From positions 1 through 54,001 of the forward strand of contig JAPOZT010000016.1 of NCBI GenBank assembly GCA_026705925.1: 54,001 bases of DNA, given 5' to 3'. The notes below the pieces were generated by a model. It searched no databases. It was not told the origin of the DNA and worked only from the letters and a program-made list of their open reading frames with translations. Positions 33,393 to 42,040 of this stretch are shown one piece after another. Source of the stretch: Gemmatimonadota bacterium (GTDB taxonomy: Bacteria > JAAXHH01). A program made the position numbers and the translations under genes. Every line of letters starts with the position of its first letter. Position 1 is the stretch's first letter.

Positions 33393-34904
33393 TCAGGTCG
33401 TCTTGGGTTGGTTTTCGTAGAACTTCTTGATCAGGCGGTCCAGGTACGCTCCGGGGTTCTCGATCGCTGCCTTGGTGATCTTCAGCTCCCTGGCCTGGAT
33501 CAGCTTCAGGCCGTGGACGTAGTCCTTGAACAGTTCCAGCCCCATATCTTCGGTGGTCCGGCCCTGTTGCCCGGCCAGGTTTTCCAGCGCGGCGGCCGCG
33601 GCTTCGTCCAGCGTGAGCGTGATATCGTGTTCCGCGTAGTACACCTGAACCAGCTCGGCCGGTTCGGGCGGCGCCTCCACGAGGATCCGCTCGAGCTCGC
33701 GCTCCGGGTGTTCCACCACTTCGGCCGTCACGCCGAACTGCTTGACCGTGCTGGACGGGAGTTTCTTCTCGAACCGGATCAGGATCCGCTCCATCGCGCC
33801 GATGAGGCCGCGGGCGCCCGTGCCTGACTGGTGGGCCTGCTCGGCGATCAGGCGCAGCGACTTCTCGTCGAAGTCCACGTCGATGCCGTAGGCCTTGAAG
33901 TCCAGTTTCTTGGCGATGATGACCGGGCTGTTCGGGTTACGCAGGATCTGGAACAGGTCGTCGACGCTGAGCTTGTGGAGCACGGCGGTTACCGGCAGGC
34001 GTCCGATGAATTCCGACTCGAAGCCGTACTTGATCAGGTCCTCCGCGGTCACGTGCGGCAGCCATTCGCCGTCGTCGGGCTTTTCCGCGCCGTCGCCCTG
34101 CTCGAAGCCCATGGTCTGCACGCTCATGCGCTTCTTGATGATCTCTTCCAGGTTGGCGAAGGCCCCGCTGACGATGAAGAGGATGTTCCGCGTATTGATG
34201 CGCTTTCGTTCCACCTTGCCCGTCTTCTGGAACTGGAGGGCGTTCTCCATCTGGGACGTCAGGTCGTGGGGCGCCTGCAGGTCCACGTCCGTCTCCTCCA
34301 TCAGTTTGAGGAGCGTGCGCTGCACCCCGGTCCGCGACACGTCGGGCCCCACGATGTTGCCCGACGAGGCGATCTTGTCGATCTCGTCGATGTAGATGAT
34401 GCCGTATTCCGCCAGCTTGATGTTGCCGTCGGCCTCGTGGACCAGCGAGCGGACCAGTTCGTCCACATCCCCGCCCACGTAGCCCGTCTCGCTGAACCGC
34501 GTGGCGTCGCCCTTGACGAAGGGCACGCCGATCCGGCTGGCGATGAGCTTGATGAGGTAGGTCTTCCCCACCCCGGTCGGGCCGATCAGGATGATGTTGT
34601 TCTTGATGTTGCCGACCGGTTCCTTCTCCTCCTGGAGCCGGATGCGGTTGAAATGGGTACAGATCTTGGTGGCCAGGATCTCCTTGGCCTCGTCCTGGCG
34701 GATAACGTATTCGTTCAGGTAGGCTTCCAGCTCCTCCGGCTTCATGTCGAACCGGATCTCCGGCAGCGGGACTTCTTCCGCGGGCGGATCCGCCGGGACG
34801 CCTTCCTTCTCCGGCTGGGCGAACTGGACCTGCGCGCCGTACTTGGTCGAAAAGAACTCCTTGAGGTCCTTCTGTATGTCACCCATGTCGGGGGTCTTGG
34901 CCAT
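33393..34904 (-). CDS. ClpX-like AAA+ ATPase without the zinc-binding domain
   Basis: AAA+ unfoldase of 503 residues. Walker A is IGPTGVGKTYL (about residue 105), the ClpX pore/substrate loop GYVGGDVDELV follows, Walker B is GIIYIDEIDKIA (about residue 170), and sensor 2 is GARGLIGAMERIL (about residue 365). The ClpX-only N-terminal Cys4 zinc domain is absent, replaced by a charged 60-residue leader. The ClpP-docking IGF loop appears as TMGFEQG (MGF). About 90 extra C-terminal residues follow the ClpX core. No clpP or hslV lies nearby. It could be an alternative ClpX or a stand-alone unfoldase. Confidence 0.88.
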   Translation of the reverse strand: MAKTPDMGDIQKDLKEFFSTKYGAQVQFAQPEKEGVPADPPAEEVPLPEIRFDMKPEELEAYLNEYVIRQDEAKEILATKICTHFNRIRLQEEKEPVGNIKNNIILIGPTGVGKTYLIKLIASRIGVPFVKGDATRFSETGYVGGDVDELVRSLVHEADGNIKLAEYGIIYIDEIDKIASSGNIVGPDVSRTGVQRTLLKLMEETDVDLQAPHDLTSQMENALQFQKTGKVERKRINTRNILFIVSGAFANLEEIIKKRMSVQTMGFEQGDGAEKPDDGEWLPHVTAEDLIKYGFESEFIGRLPVTAVLHKLSVDDLFQILRNPNSPVIIAKKLDFKAYGIDVDFDEKSLRLIAEQAHQSGTGARGLIGAMERILIRFEKKLPSSTVKQFGVTAEVVEHPERELERILVEAPPEPAELVQVYYAEHDITLTLDEAAAAALENLAGQQGRTTEDMGLELFKDYVHGLKLIQARELKITKAAIENPGAYLDRLIKKFYENQPKTT

Positions 34905-34997
34905 AGGGGATCGGTCCTTTCGGCTTCCTGGTCCGTTCCGGGTTGAGACGCATTGCCGGCCATTGGCGCCCGCGCAACGCTACGATAGAACCCCCGT

Positions 34998-35026
34998 AAT
35001 ATAGGTCAAGCGGCGCAATCGGGCAA
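34998..35026 (-). promoter_or_regulatory. Promoter candidate for the ClpX-like gene and thiDN
   Basis: Read on the minus strand: -35 TTGCCC (35026-35021), a 17-bp spacer and -10 TATATT (35003-34998), giving a leader of about 87 nt. Confidence 0.55.
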
Positions 35027-35088
35027 ACGCAATTGACATGGCACGCCGCCGGAGTGGCCGGTTTCCCCGACGTGAAAGGCTTTCACCG

Positions 35089-35556
35089 CTACGGTTTGGC
35101 GGCGCGGCCGCCGAAGGCGCGCAGGGCCCAGTACCTGACGCGGCTCCACACCCGGCCCATCCCCTCGGACCGGAGCAGTTCCCGGAAGTCGCTGTCGGCG
35201 GCTTTCCGGTAGTCCCGGCTCAGCCGCCCCATCCGGATCGACTGGTAGGCGCAGTCATGCATCAGGCTCGGGGCCATCGACGAGGCGGTGTCGACCGCCG
35301 GACCCGACGCGCCGTCCCAGGAGTACCCCGGGTACACCACGAGCCTGTTCTCGTCGAACCGGAACATGGGCAGCGGACTCGCCTCCTCCTGCAGGCGGCT
35401 CTGCCTGTACACGGTGACGGGCGGGTACGCATGCGCAAGCCGGAAGACGTATTCCTCCATCACCAGGTACTTGTACTCCCTTCGGAACATCCTGCGCCGG
35501 GCGTCGCTCTTCCTGAGTTCGACCCAGCGTCCCCGCTTTGTAACAGAACAACCCAT
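35089..35556 (-). CDS. DUF1353-like protein (phage-associated family)
   Basis: 155-residue basic protein. The conserved block YSWDGASGPAVDTASSMAPS (about residues 95-115) followed by LMHDCAYQSIRMGRLSRDYRKAAD matches DUF1353, a family common in phage and prophage genomes with unknown function. No other phage gene is near, so it may be a domesticated remnant. It starts 51 bp downstream of a rho-independent hairpin on the same strand, so it needs its own promoter or terminator read-through. Confidence 0.8.
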   Translation of the reverse strand: MGCSVTKRGRWVELRKSDARRRMFRREYKYLVMEEYVFRLAHAYPPVTVYRQSRLQEEASPLPMFRFDENRLVVYPGYSWDGASGPAVDTASSMAPSLMHDCAYQSIRMGRLSRDYRKAADSDFRELLRSEGMGRVWSRVRYWALRAFGGRAAKP

Positions 35557-35607
35557 GATCCGCTCCTCCCACGTCCGTGCGCATTGAATGCGTTGAATAA
35601 GGGCACG

Positions 35608-35648
35608 AAAAAACCCCGTGCCGGGTGTCGATCAGAAGTAGCACGGGG
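35608..35648 (-). terminator. Rho-independent terminator upstream of the DUF1353 gene
   Basis: On the minus strand an 8-bp perfect stem CCCCGTGC (35648-35641) / GCACGGGG (35621-35614), 19-nt loop, then six T. It ends transcripts coming from the AbiE side, or terminates a short transcript made in 35649-35760. Confidence 0.8.
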
Positions 35649-35859
35649 ACGCTTGAAGGTCCGCGGGGTGCGGGTCCGCTTTAGGGACGCGAGAGTATTC
35701 TGATTTGGAACTACTTGATTCTTACGCCCATGCGAGTCGCATGAGCCCGATTAATATACTATACGTATGTTTTGGGTGAGAGTCAAGAGGGTATTTGTGT
35801 AGCGGCCGAGGATATACGACAAAAAGGCGAGTAATTCACAGCAATTTGCCGGGGTTGGC
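35649..35859. other. Gene-free, AT-rich spacer with a perfect 15-bp palindrome
   Basis: No convincing coding frame. It holds CATGCGA-G-TCGCATG (35729-35743), TATA-like AT-rich sequence at 35750-35770, and short repeated GCGGACC/GCGTCC motifs near 35640-35695 that can pair locally. With the terminator at 35608 this could be a small RNA on the minus strand; no known RNA family is recognised. Confidence 0.4.
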
Positions 35860-36786
35860 TCAGGTCCAGGGACCGGATGCCTTCCAATGTTTCGGGCAGG
35901 CGCTGCCGGACACAAGCGCTTCGACGACGGGCGACAGAAATTCACCGAGCGCGGCTGTAATTTCCGCGAATGATGTGGGTACATGTTTCTGTTGAAGCCG
36001 GTTGAGGAATGCCGACCACTGAACCTGTTTGACATTTGCGAAGGAAGTGGTGAACGCCTCCACCGGCTGGGACAGCACAGTGCCTCTCCGGTCGAAAGTA
36101 AGCCTGACGGCCTCGGTCAGTTTAGCGCCGTCGAAGTCGAACTGTCGTGATAGTAGCCAGATATCATAGAAGTCTTTCATTCGGCTGTTCAACATTCCCA
36201 GCTTGACCATGGCTTCGAGCTTCTCGGCGACAGTGCTCTCGCGGCTGTAGCCGATTAACCGAGGTGCTGGGAAATCCAACAACACCGGTAGCTGCGCGAC
36301 TTCCGGACCGGGATATACCACGTCTCCGAAGCCGATATCGATCTGCATGTGGACTTGTGCCGTACCGAGCGTCCCACCGAACCGAATTCTGATCCCCTCG
36401 TGTTCCGCGCCTTCGGTAATGCGCTCGGTTCGGATGTTGGTTGGATCGAAGAGCAGACCGTCCTCTTTTGCGTCTACGTTCAGAATGTCCCGGACCTGCG
36501 AGACAGCATCAGCTTCCTCGTTGTGTGTACTGCCAAGCAGATCGATTTCCATAGTCGGACGAATCTCTGACGAACCCCACACTTGCAGCATCAGCGCGCC
36601 TTTAAGGATGAATCGTTCGTTGTGTTCGGACCGGGACAACCTGTAGAGAAACCGCTCTATGGCGAAATACTGCAGAAGCTCGCCAAAGGGCCGGTGGTCG
36701 CTTCTGGCTTTGTTTAGGAGGCGCTGCCGGACTGACGCGGCCACATCGCGTGCAGGTATCAAAGGCTGGCCTCCAGGTAAGGCCAC
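35860..36786 (-). CDS. abiEii: AbiEii/AbiGii-type nucleotidyltransferase toxin
   Basis: 308-residue DUF1814-type nucleotidyltransferase, the toxin of type IV AbiE toxin-antitoxin and abortive-infection systems. The catalytic region is FILKGALMLQVW (motif I) and RPTMEIDLLG, where the usual Asp-x-Asp reads Glu-x-Asp. Later motifs YSRESTVAEKLEAMVKLG and SRMKDFYDIWLLSRQFDFDG are characteristic of the family. The GTG start overlaps the antitoxin gene by 28 bp, so the pair is co-translated. Codons are less GC-rich than in the neighbouring housekeeping genes. Confidence 0.92.
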   Translation of the reverse strand: MALPGGQPLIPARDVAASVRQRLLNKARSDHRPFGELLQYFAIERFLYRLSRSEHNERFILKGALMLQVWGSSEIRPTMEIDLLGSTHNEEADAVSQVRDILNVDAKEDGLLFDPTNIRTERITEGAEHEGIRIRFGGTLGTAQVHMQIDIGFGDVVYPGPEVAQLPVLLDFPAPRLIGYSRESTVAEKLEAMVKLGMLNSRMKDFYDIWLLSRQFDFDGAKLTEAVRLTFDRRGTVLSQPVEAFTTSFANVKQVQWSAFLNRLQQKHVPTSFAEITAALGEFLSPVVEALVSGSACPKHWKASGPWT

Positions 36787-37352
36787 ATCACCTTTTCCAC
36801 CCTACACGCCCGGGCGTATCCCAGCAGCTTGCCAAGATCGAGTCCATAACGGTCCCGGTGCAGCCGGAACGCTTCCAGCACCACGTCCATGCCGATCCTA
36901 TTTCGGAACTTGAAGCAGTCCGCCACCGTCTTCTCCCTGTCATAGACTCTGACCGCCGCGCCGTCGATCCGGTGCGTTTCGATGCCAGCCGAGAAGCTTG
37001 CCTTCGAGAAACGGTGGGCTCGCACCGGAGGGTAGTCGAGTGACGGAAGACGCGACGTTCGGGTAACCGCTACCGACACTTCATGAGGAATCTGGGTTGT
37101 AATGCCGTGGTAGGCCAGTGCCGAGACGAGACAAATGACGGCGTTGGGATAGCGCAGGCCCACCGTGACCAGATCCGGATCGCTGAGCGGCGGTAGGTCC
37201 GCCAGCCGGTAGATGCCCCGGCTTACCAGTTCGACGATTCCGCGGTCCCTCAGAGCATAGAGCGTGTAGGGCTTGATCCCGTGGCGGACGGCTTCGCTCA
37301 TTCTAAGCTGGCCGCCGTACGCGTGAAAGATCATTTCGGTGGTTTTCTGCAT
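36759..37352 (-). CDS. abiEi: AbiEi-type antitoxin / transcriptional regulator
   Basis: 197-residue AbiEi-family protein. An N-terminal winged-helix region (GGQLRMSEAVRHGIKPYTLYALRDRGIVELVSRGIYRLAD) is followed by the AbiEi C-terminal domain (NAVICLVSALAYHGITTQIPHEVSVAV; VYDREKTVADCFKFRNRIG). AbiEi proteins neutralise AbiEii and repress their own promoter by binding inverted repeats; a fitting palindrome lies directly upstream. I chose the ATG at 37352; an ATG at 37379 falls inside that palindrome. Confidence 0.92.
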   Translation of the reverse strand: MQKTTEMIFHAYGGQLRMSEAVRHGIKPYTLYALRDRGIVELVSRGIYRLADLPPLSDPDLVTVGLRYPNAVICLVSALAYHGITTQIPHEVSVAVTRTSRLPSLDYPPVRAHRFSKASFSAGIETHRIDGAAVRVYDREKTVADCFKFRNRIGMDVVLEAFRLHRDRYGLDLGKLLGYARACRVEKVMWPYLEASL

Positions 37353-37362
37353 GACAAGTCTC

Positions 37363-37397
37363 ATATATAACGTAATCACTTGTGAGTAATATATAAC
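37363..37397 (-). promoter_or_regulatory. Candidate AbiEi operator/promoter
   Basis: The near-palindrome TAATCAC-TT-GTGAGTA (37373-37388; 6 of 7 arm positions match) lies between direct repeats of ATATATAAC (37363-37371 and 37389-37397), immediately upstream of the antitoxin start. The AT-rich repeats can serve as -10 elements. Confidence 0.55.
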
Positions 37398-37479
37398 AAT
37401 ATATATGAAGTGAACGACAAGGGCAAGCTAAGAACGGTTAAATAACAAAGGTTGGTCATGACCTGTGAAAGCGACATCG

Positions 37480-38391
37480 TCTCCTCGACTACCTTATCGA
37501 GATTGGCGAAGTCGGCAGCCGCCTCGCCCACGCGCGTGACACGCCCGAAGTGGCCGCAGACGGTGTAGGTAACTTTCCATGTGGCGCCCGTGCCGGCGGC
37601 GCGCTTCCTCCACCGGTCTTCTTCACGCGGTATCCCTCGGCGTCCAGGGTATAGCCGTAGGCGCCGTATCCGGTGACCAGCCCGCGGTGGTCGTAGGTCA
37701 GGGCGGCGCCCGCCACCGAGGTGGCCGATCCGTTGGCGTCGTAGACGAAGGTGTCGGTACTTCCGGCTACGGTCAGGCTGTCCAGCCGGTTGGGCGTGGC
37801 GTCGCGTGTGTAGGCGTAGGTCGTCGTATCGCTGCCGGTCACGACGTGCTTGACATTGCCGTTGTCGTCGTAGGCGTAGGACCTGGCGTGGGTGCCGCCC
37901 AGGCGGAAGGTCTTGAGTCGGTGCAGGCCGTCGTAGGTGAAGGCCGCGGCCTTGCGGGTCTCGGACGTGGCGCGCCGGTAGCTTTGGCTGTTGACGTTGC
38001 CCACGGCGTCGTAGGCCTGGCTCAGGGTGAACCGGCCGGGATAGTCGATGCCGGTGACCCAGTCGCGCGTGTTGTAGGCGTAGGCGCCGGTGGCCAGGGT
38101 CCCGCCCACCGTGTGGGTGGCCATGCGCCCGTCATGGTCGTAGGCGTAGGCCGCCAGGGCATTGCCCCCGGCATCCGTGACGCCCGCCAGTCGGCCTGCC
38201 GCATCGTAGGCGTAGTGCGCCTCGCTGCCGTCGGGATAGACCATGGCGGTCACCTTGCCGGCCAGGTCGTAGCGGTAGAAGACGTCCTTCGCGGGGAGCG
38301 TGTCGATGGTTACCCGCCGGTGGATGACGCGCCCCTCGTGGTCGTAGGCGATGCGCGCGGTCACCACGGCCGCGGCGTCTGCGTCGGGCAC
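37480..38391 (-). pseudogene. Chimeric RHS/YD-repeat remnant
   Basis: Fragment of an RHS core with no N-terminus and no DPDG junction. It begins inside the core at ADAAAVVTARIAYDHEGR, runs through YD repeats to AEGYRVKKTGGG (near 37600), then switches frame and origin: the following bases translate in another frame as KVTYTV...FGRVTRVGEAAADF, a segment found much earlier in the cores of units 2-4. The open frame therefore ends in about 35 nonsense residues. Bases 37861-38290 look identical to 40508-40937 in RHS unit 1. No ribosome binding site is seen. I interpret it as a recombination by-product or a silent sequence donor. Confidence 0.85.
37861..38290. repeat. About 430-bp repeat shared with RHS unit 1
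   Basis: By eye identical to 40508-40937 (offset 2647). Flanking parts of the two copies differ at scattered sites. Identity at this length implies very recent duplication or gene conversion. Confidence 0.85.
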
Positions 38392-38556
38392 GATGGATCC
38401 AATATGGACGCACCCCGGGTGTAGAGCAAAGCTACGTAAGTATCGACCTACGTTTCAAGCCAGCCGTCGTATCTGACGTTCTTATCGACCTTGTCGGCAA
38501 CGACCGAACGCTCTTGTGGCGTCTAATATGACCCAAAGAACCTAGTCGCGTAATCT

Positions 38557-39201
38557 CTAGTGGCCATGACCGTCGTTTTCAGATAACAGCTGCTCGTAAG
38601 CCTGCTTAAGTTGCTCCGCTATATGGGGGTTGTTGTCTCGTATCCTGGGATACAACTCTTCGTAGTGCTTTCTGTTAAATGGATGCTCCGGGTGAGGTCC
38701 GTCATACAGAAAGTACCAGAAGGATCTGATCTCTTTCTCTTCGTACTCCTCCAATACCCTGATGCTTAAAGTAATGTTTTCAGGGATTAACTGCCATAAG
38801 TGGTGAGATAAAGCGCCCACATTATCCGCGTTCCAAAACCCACCTATACCAACGCCGATCAGCTTCTCATAGTATTCATTTTCGGGGATAATTTCCCTTA
38901 ATGACGGTAAAATATCAAAAAGAGCATGTTTGACGAGTGGAGGAAGCCATTCCTCAACATTCCTCCGAGAGTCATAGACTGCACTAAAAGTTTCGAAGTT
39001 GTCAGGAAATGTCTGAAAATAAAACCTCACCGAATTCTGCTTCTCCTTGACATCATTACTGTTCATCACTTCGTGGGCGTATTTGTCAAGTATCCTTGCC
39101 ATCCCTTCTATGTCAGCCGAGTCACGCTTGTTGTTCTGAGCTAGGGTTTGGCTCACTATCAGCACGGTACCAATCAGGAATTGGAAACAAAATAAACGCA
39201 T
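38557..39201 (-). CDS. Exported protein, candidate immunity for RHS unit 1
   Basis: 214-residue protein with a signal peptide (MRLFCFQFLIGTVLIVSQTLAQ), not matching any family I know. The mature part is acidic and helical (EEWLPPLVKHALFDILPSLREIIPENEYYEKLI, LSIRVLEEYEEKEIRSFWYFLYDG). It starts 34 bp after RHS unit 1 and has its own AAGGAGAG site. Position and export argue for a periplasmic immunity protein against the unit 1 effector; this is inference. It is markedly AT-richer than the RHS core. Confidence 0.7.
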   Translation of the reverse strand: MRLFCFQFLIGTVLIVSQTLAQNNKRDSADIEGMARILDKYAHEVMNSNDVKEKQNSVRFYFQTFPDNFETFSAVYDSRRNVEEWLPPLVKHALFDILPSLREIIPENEYYEKLIGVGIGGFWNADNVGALSHHLWQLIPENITLSIRVLEEYEEKEIRSFWYFLYDGPHPEHPFNRKHYEELYPRIRDNNPHIAEQLKQAYEQLLSENDGHGH

Positions 39202-39235
39202 GGTTTCTCTCCTTCTTTAGTTGCATCGACTAGAT

Positions 39236-41695
39236 TCATTCCTCTTCTTCATCAGGAATCTCTGTGTAAATATGCAATCTTACATTTTCGGCACCTGTTG
39301 CGTCGAGATAACCCTTTATTTCGTTGAACTTATCCGCACTGAATTTCACATTATCCTTCGAAGAAACGCAACCGGGCAACAGACATCCTTCTGTATCACG
39401 AGGCCAATTACCAGTATGAATCAGGATGTTTCTTTCTTTGGAAACCTGCTCATTGAACAGCCTGAAAACGTCTTTCTTAGTATCTCCACTGAACGGTTCC
39501 AGATTGTAAGCACCTTCCGGTATCCGTCTATTCTGATTAGCTTCGGTCGTACTGGGACCGGCAGGTTCCAGGAAAAACCCTGTGATGTCCGCTCCAGGTA
39601 TCACGAATGTGCTGGTGGTTGATCTACTGGTTTCCTCAAACCTGAACGACACAATGGTACCGCCACCTCTTTCTACCGAAATTCTCTCGCCCAATGGCTT
39701 GAAATCCCCATCGTCATTCGTCGTGCCAATGGTGAAATAATCAGTCTTGTCTCCTCCGTCATTGTTGATTCTTGTGATTGTGCCGTCCTTCCTGTTGACG
39801 GTGTATCCAATCTGTCCATCAGGATCAATGATGCGCAGAGGATTGCCAAGGGCATACACATACTGACTCAGGCCCGGATACTTCTCCGCCGCCGGATCCA
39901 CCTGCAGGAACCTCAATCGCCCCGGCCCATAGGTCCTGTACTGCATGAAATCCAGCCCGGACTCGCTGTCCCTTTCATGGCCGGTGAACTTGAACGGCGT
40001 GGCATCGGTGCCGCCGGTGGCCAGGATCTCGCCGTAAGGCCAGTAGTCGTAGGTGGCCGCGGCGGTGCCGCTTGACGTCAGGAGCGTCCTCGTGCTGCCG
40101 AGATGATCCTTAAGGTAGTAGGAAACCACTCCGCCTGCAACCCTGGCCAGCCGGTCTCCTCCTGCGTAGACGTAGTTGGCGGTCAGGTTGCCGCCGGCAT
40201 CGTAGGTGGCGAGCACGCTGCCGCCGGCGCCCCGGACGTAGTACACCGTCTTCCCTCCACCGGTCTTCTTCACGCGGTATCCCTCGGCATCGATGGTATA
40301 GCCGTAGGTACCGTAGCCGGTGACCAGCCCGCGGTGGTCGTAGGTCAGGGCGGTGCCGGCCACCGAGGTGGCCGATCCGTTGGCGTCGTAGACGAACCGG
40401 TCGGTACTTCCGGTTACGGTAAGGCTGTCCAGGTGGTTGGGTGTGGATCCGCGCGAGTAGGCGTAGGTGGCCGTATCACTGCCGGTAACGACGCGGGTGA
40501 TGTTGCCGTTGTCGTCGTAGGCGTAGGACCTGGCGTGGGTGCCGCCCAGGCGGAAGGTCTTGAGTCGGTGCAGGCCGTCGTAGGTGAAGGCCGCGGCCTT
40601 GCGGGTCTCGGACGTGGCGCGCCGGTAGCTTTGGCTGTTGACGTTGCCCACGGCGTCGTAGGCCTGGCTCAGGGTGAACCGGCCGGGATAGTCGATGCCG
40701 GTGACCCAGTCGCGCGTGTTGTAGGCGTAGGCGCCGGTGGCCAGGGTCCCGCCCACCGTGTGGGTGGCCATGCGCCCGTCATGGTCGTAGGCGTAGGCCG
40801 CCAGGGCATTGCCCCCGGCATCCGTGACGCCCGCCAGTCGGCCTGCCGCATCGTAGGCGTAGTGCGCCTCGCTGCCGTCGGGATAGACCATGGCGGTCAC
40901 CTTGCCGGCCAGGTCGTAGCGGTAGAAGACGTCCTTGGTGGGGAGCGTGTCGATGGCTACCCGCCGGTGGACGACGCGTCCCCCGTGGTCGTAGGCGATG
41001 CGCGCGGTCACCTCGGCCGCGGCGTCGGCATCGGTGTTCTGCTCGATGCGCGTGGGACGGCCCACGGGGAAGGTGGCCCGTGCGTCCGGTCCGCCTGAGG
41101 CGCTCGAACCGCGTGCCGCGCCAAATCCGCCTGACCCGACCAGGTCGCTCGCATCGTAGGTGTACCTGCTTGTCCACGAGGCGGCGTCGGTCTCGAAGGG
41201 GTAGGCCTGGTTCGCGTCGAGGGAGGAGAAGGCCCGCGTCACCTCGCCGGAGCGGGTCATGCGACTGAACCGGTCGTAGGTAAAATAGCTGACCTTGCCG
41301 CCTGAGGCCTGCTGCGCGTTCTGGGAGAAGCGCACGTTGTGGCGGCTGTCGTACTTGTACCGGGTGGTGCCGGCGTCAGGCTGCGTCCTCGAGGTCATGT
41401 CGCCGTGGACGTCGTAGGCATAGGTCGTGACGTCGCCCATGGGCGCGGTGGATTTGACCAGGCGTCCGAGGCCGTCGTAGGCGAAGCGCGTCGTGGTCTC
41501 GTCGGCTCCGCCCGAGTCGGCAATGGCGGCGGTAAGCTGCCCCCACCGGTCGAAGTGGCTGGTGACGCGCCTTCCGAGCTCGTCGGTGACGGTCTCGTAG
41601 CGGTTATCATGGCTCACCCGGGTGAGATCGCCCTTGCCGTAGCGGAGGCTGGACGAGGCGGACTGTCCGGGCGCCGTGACAGTAGCCGTGCGCAT
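39236..41695 (-). CDS. RHS unit 1: N-terminally truncated RHS core with DUF5675-like effector
   Basis: 819 residues from the first ATG, but RHS-like reading continues upstream without a start codon to about 41770, until in-frame TGA codons near 41822-41830. YD repeats (AYDAVGNV, YAYDDNGN, YDHRGLVTGYG) form the shell core. The conserved end is HLGSTRTLL...YWPYGEI...FKFTGHERDSESGLDFMQYRTY...IIDPDG (DPDG at 39826-39815). The 193-residue C-terminal domain contains RRIPEGAYNLEPF and ILIHTGNWPRDTEGCLLPG, matching the DUF5675 pattern with a His and a Cys that could be catalytic. It ends in DEEEE. There is no signal peptide and no ribosome binding site at the ATG, so it is likely a displaced, poorly expressed cassette. 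Confidence 0.88.
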   Translation of the reverse strand: MRTATVTAPGQSASSSLRYGKGDLTRVSHDNRYETVTDELGRRVTSHFDRWGQLTAAIADSGGADETTTRFAYDGLGRLVKSTAPMGDVTTYAYDVHGDMTSRTQPDAGTTRYKYDSRHNVRFSQNAQQASGGKVSYFTYDRFSRMTRSGEVTRAFSSLDANQAYPFETDAASWTSRYTYDASDLVGSGGFGAARGSSASGGPDARATFPVGRPTRIEQNTDADAAAEVTARIAYDHGGRVVHRRVAIDTLPTKDVFYRYDLAGKVTAMVYPDGSEAHYAYDAAGRLAGVTDAGGNALAAYAYDHDGRMATHTVGGTLATGAYAYNTRDWVTGIDYPGRFTLSQAYDAVGNVNSQSYRRATSETRKAAAFTYDGLHRLKTFRLGGTHARSYAYDDNGNITRVVTGSDTATYAYSRGSTPNHLDSLTVTGSTDRFVYDANGSATSVAGTALTYDHRGLVTGYGTYGYTIDAEGYRVKKTGGGKTVYYVRGAGGSVLATYDAGGNLTANYVYAGGDRLARVAGGVVSYYLKDHLGSTRTLLTSSGTAAATYDYWPYGEILATGGTDATPFKFTGHERDSESGLDFMQYRTYGPGRLRFLQVDPAAEKYPGLSQYVYALGNPLRIIDPDGQIGYTVNRKDGTITRINNDGGDKTDYFTIGTTNDDGDFKPLGERISVERGGGTIVSFRFEETSRSTTSTFVIPGADITGFFLEPAGPSTTEANQNRRIPEGAYNLEPFSGDTKKDVFRLFNEQVSKERNILIHTGNWPRDTEGCLLPGCVSSKDNVKFSADKFNEIKGYLDATGAENVRLHIYTEIPDEEEE

Positions 41696-41827
41696 CAGGG
41701 GATCAGCTAGATAGGTGGTCCGGGAGATGCAGGAGACCCTACGAAGCGGATCGTAGTCGTAGGAGGTTGTAGCAGAATCGTGACCGCTTCGGCTACGGCG
41801 ACCGAGGACTCTACAAAATGCTCATTG

Positions 41828-41956
41828 TCAGGAGCTCGCCAGCAGAAACGACCGGCCTTTCAGGTCTGCCGGAAAGGCCGGTGCTGAATCACGTTCTCGA
41901 TCATCTGGATCAGTTGGAACATCATCACGACCAAGGACACGCTTTATAGTCTTCAT
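41828..41956 (-). other. Conserved junction block with 42-codon ORF, upstream of RHS unit 1
   Basis: Encodes MKTIKRVLGRDDVPTDPDDR and then 22 more residues. It is clearly homologous to 45386-45532, which lies at the equivalent place before unit 2. Substitutions between the copies are mostly conservative (I/L, V/I), which suggests it was once translated. The ORF stops with TGA, one sense codon and TGA, then continues in the same frame into RHS unit 1. It contains an inverted repeat (ACCGGCCTTTC / GGAAAGGCCGGT, about 41851-41882). Function unknown. Confidence 0.5.
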
Positions 41957-42040
41957 TCGCTCGATGGCGCGCGTTTAAAGTGTGTCTGAACTGGTTCTCC
42001 TTGAAGGTTCTGGACACGTCCAAACCATGGACTGACTACG

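Noticed and set aside
35649..35770. tRNA or tmRNA gene near the 35729 palindrome
   Set aside because: No T-loop GGTTCRANNCC, no acceptor pairing and no CCA end on either strand.
41820..41832. The in-frame TGA codons between the junction ORF and RHS unit 1 as selenocysteine or read-through sites
   Set aside because: Unit 2 has TAG at the equivalent position, there are two TGA codons in unit 1, no SECIS-like element is evident, and the SelA-like protein lacks its catalytic lysine.
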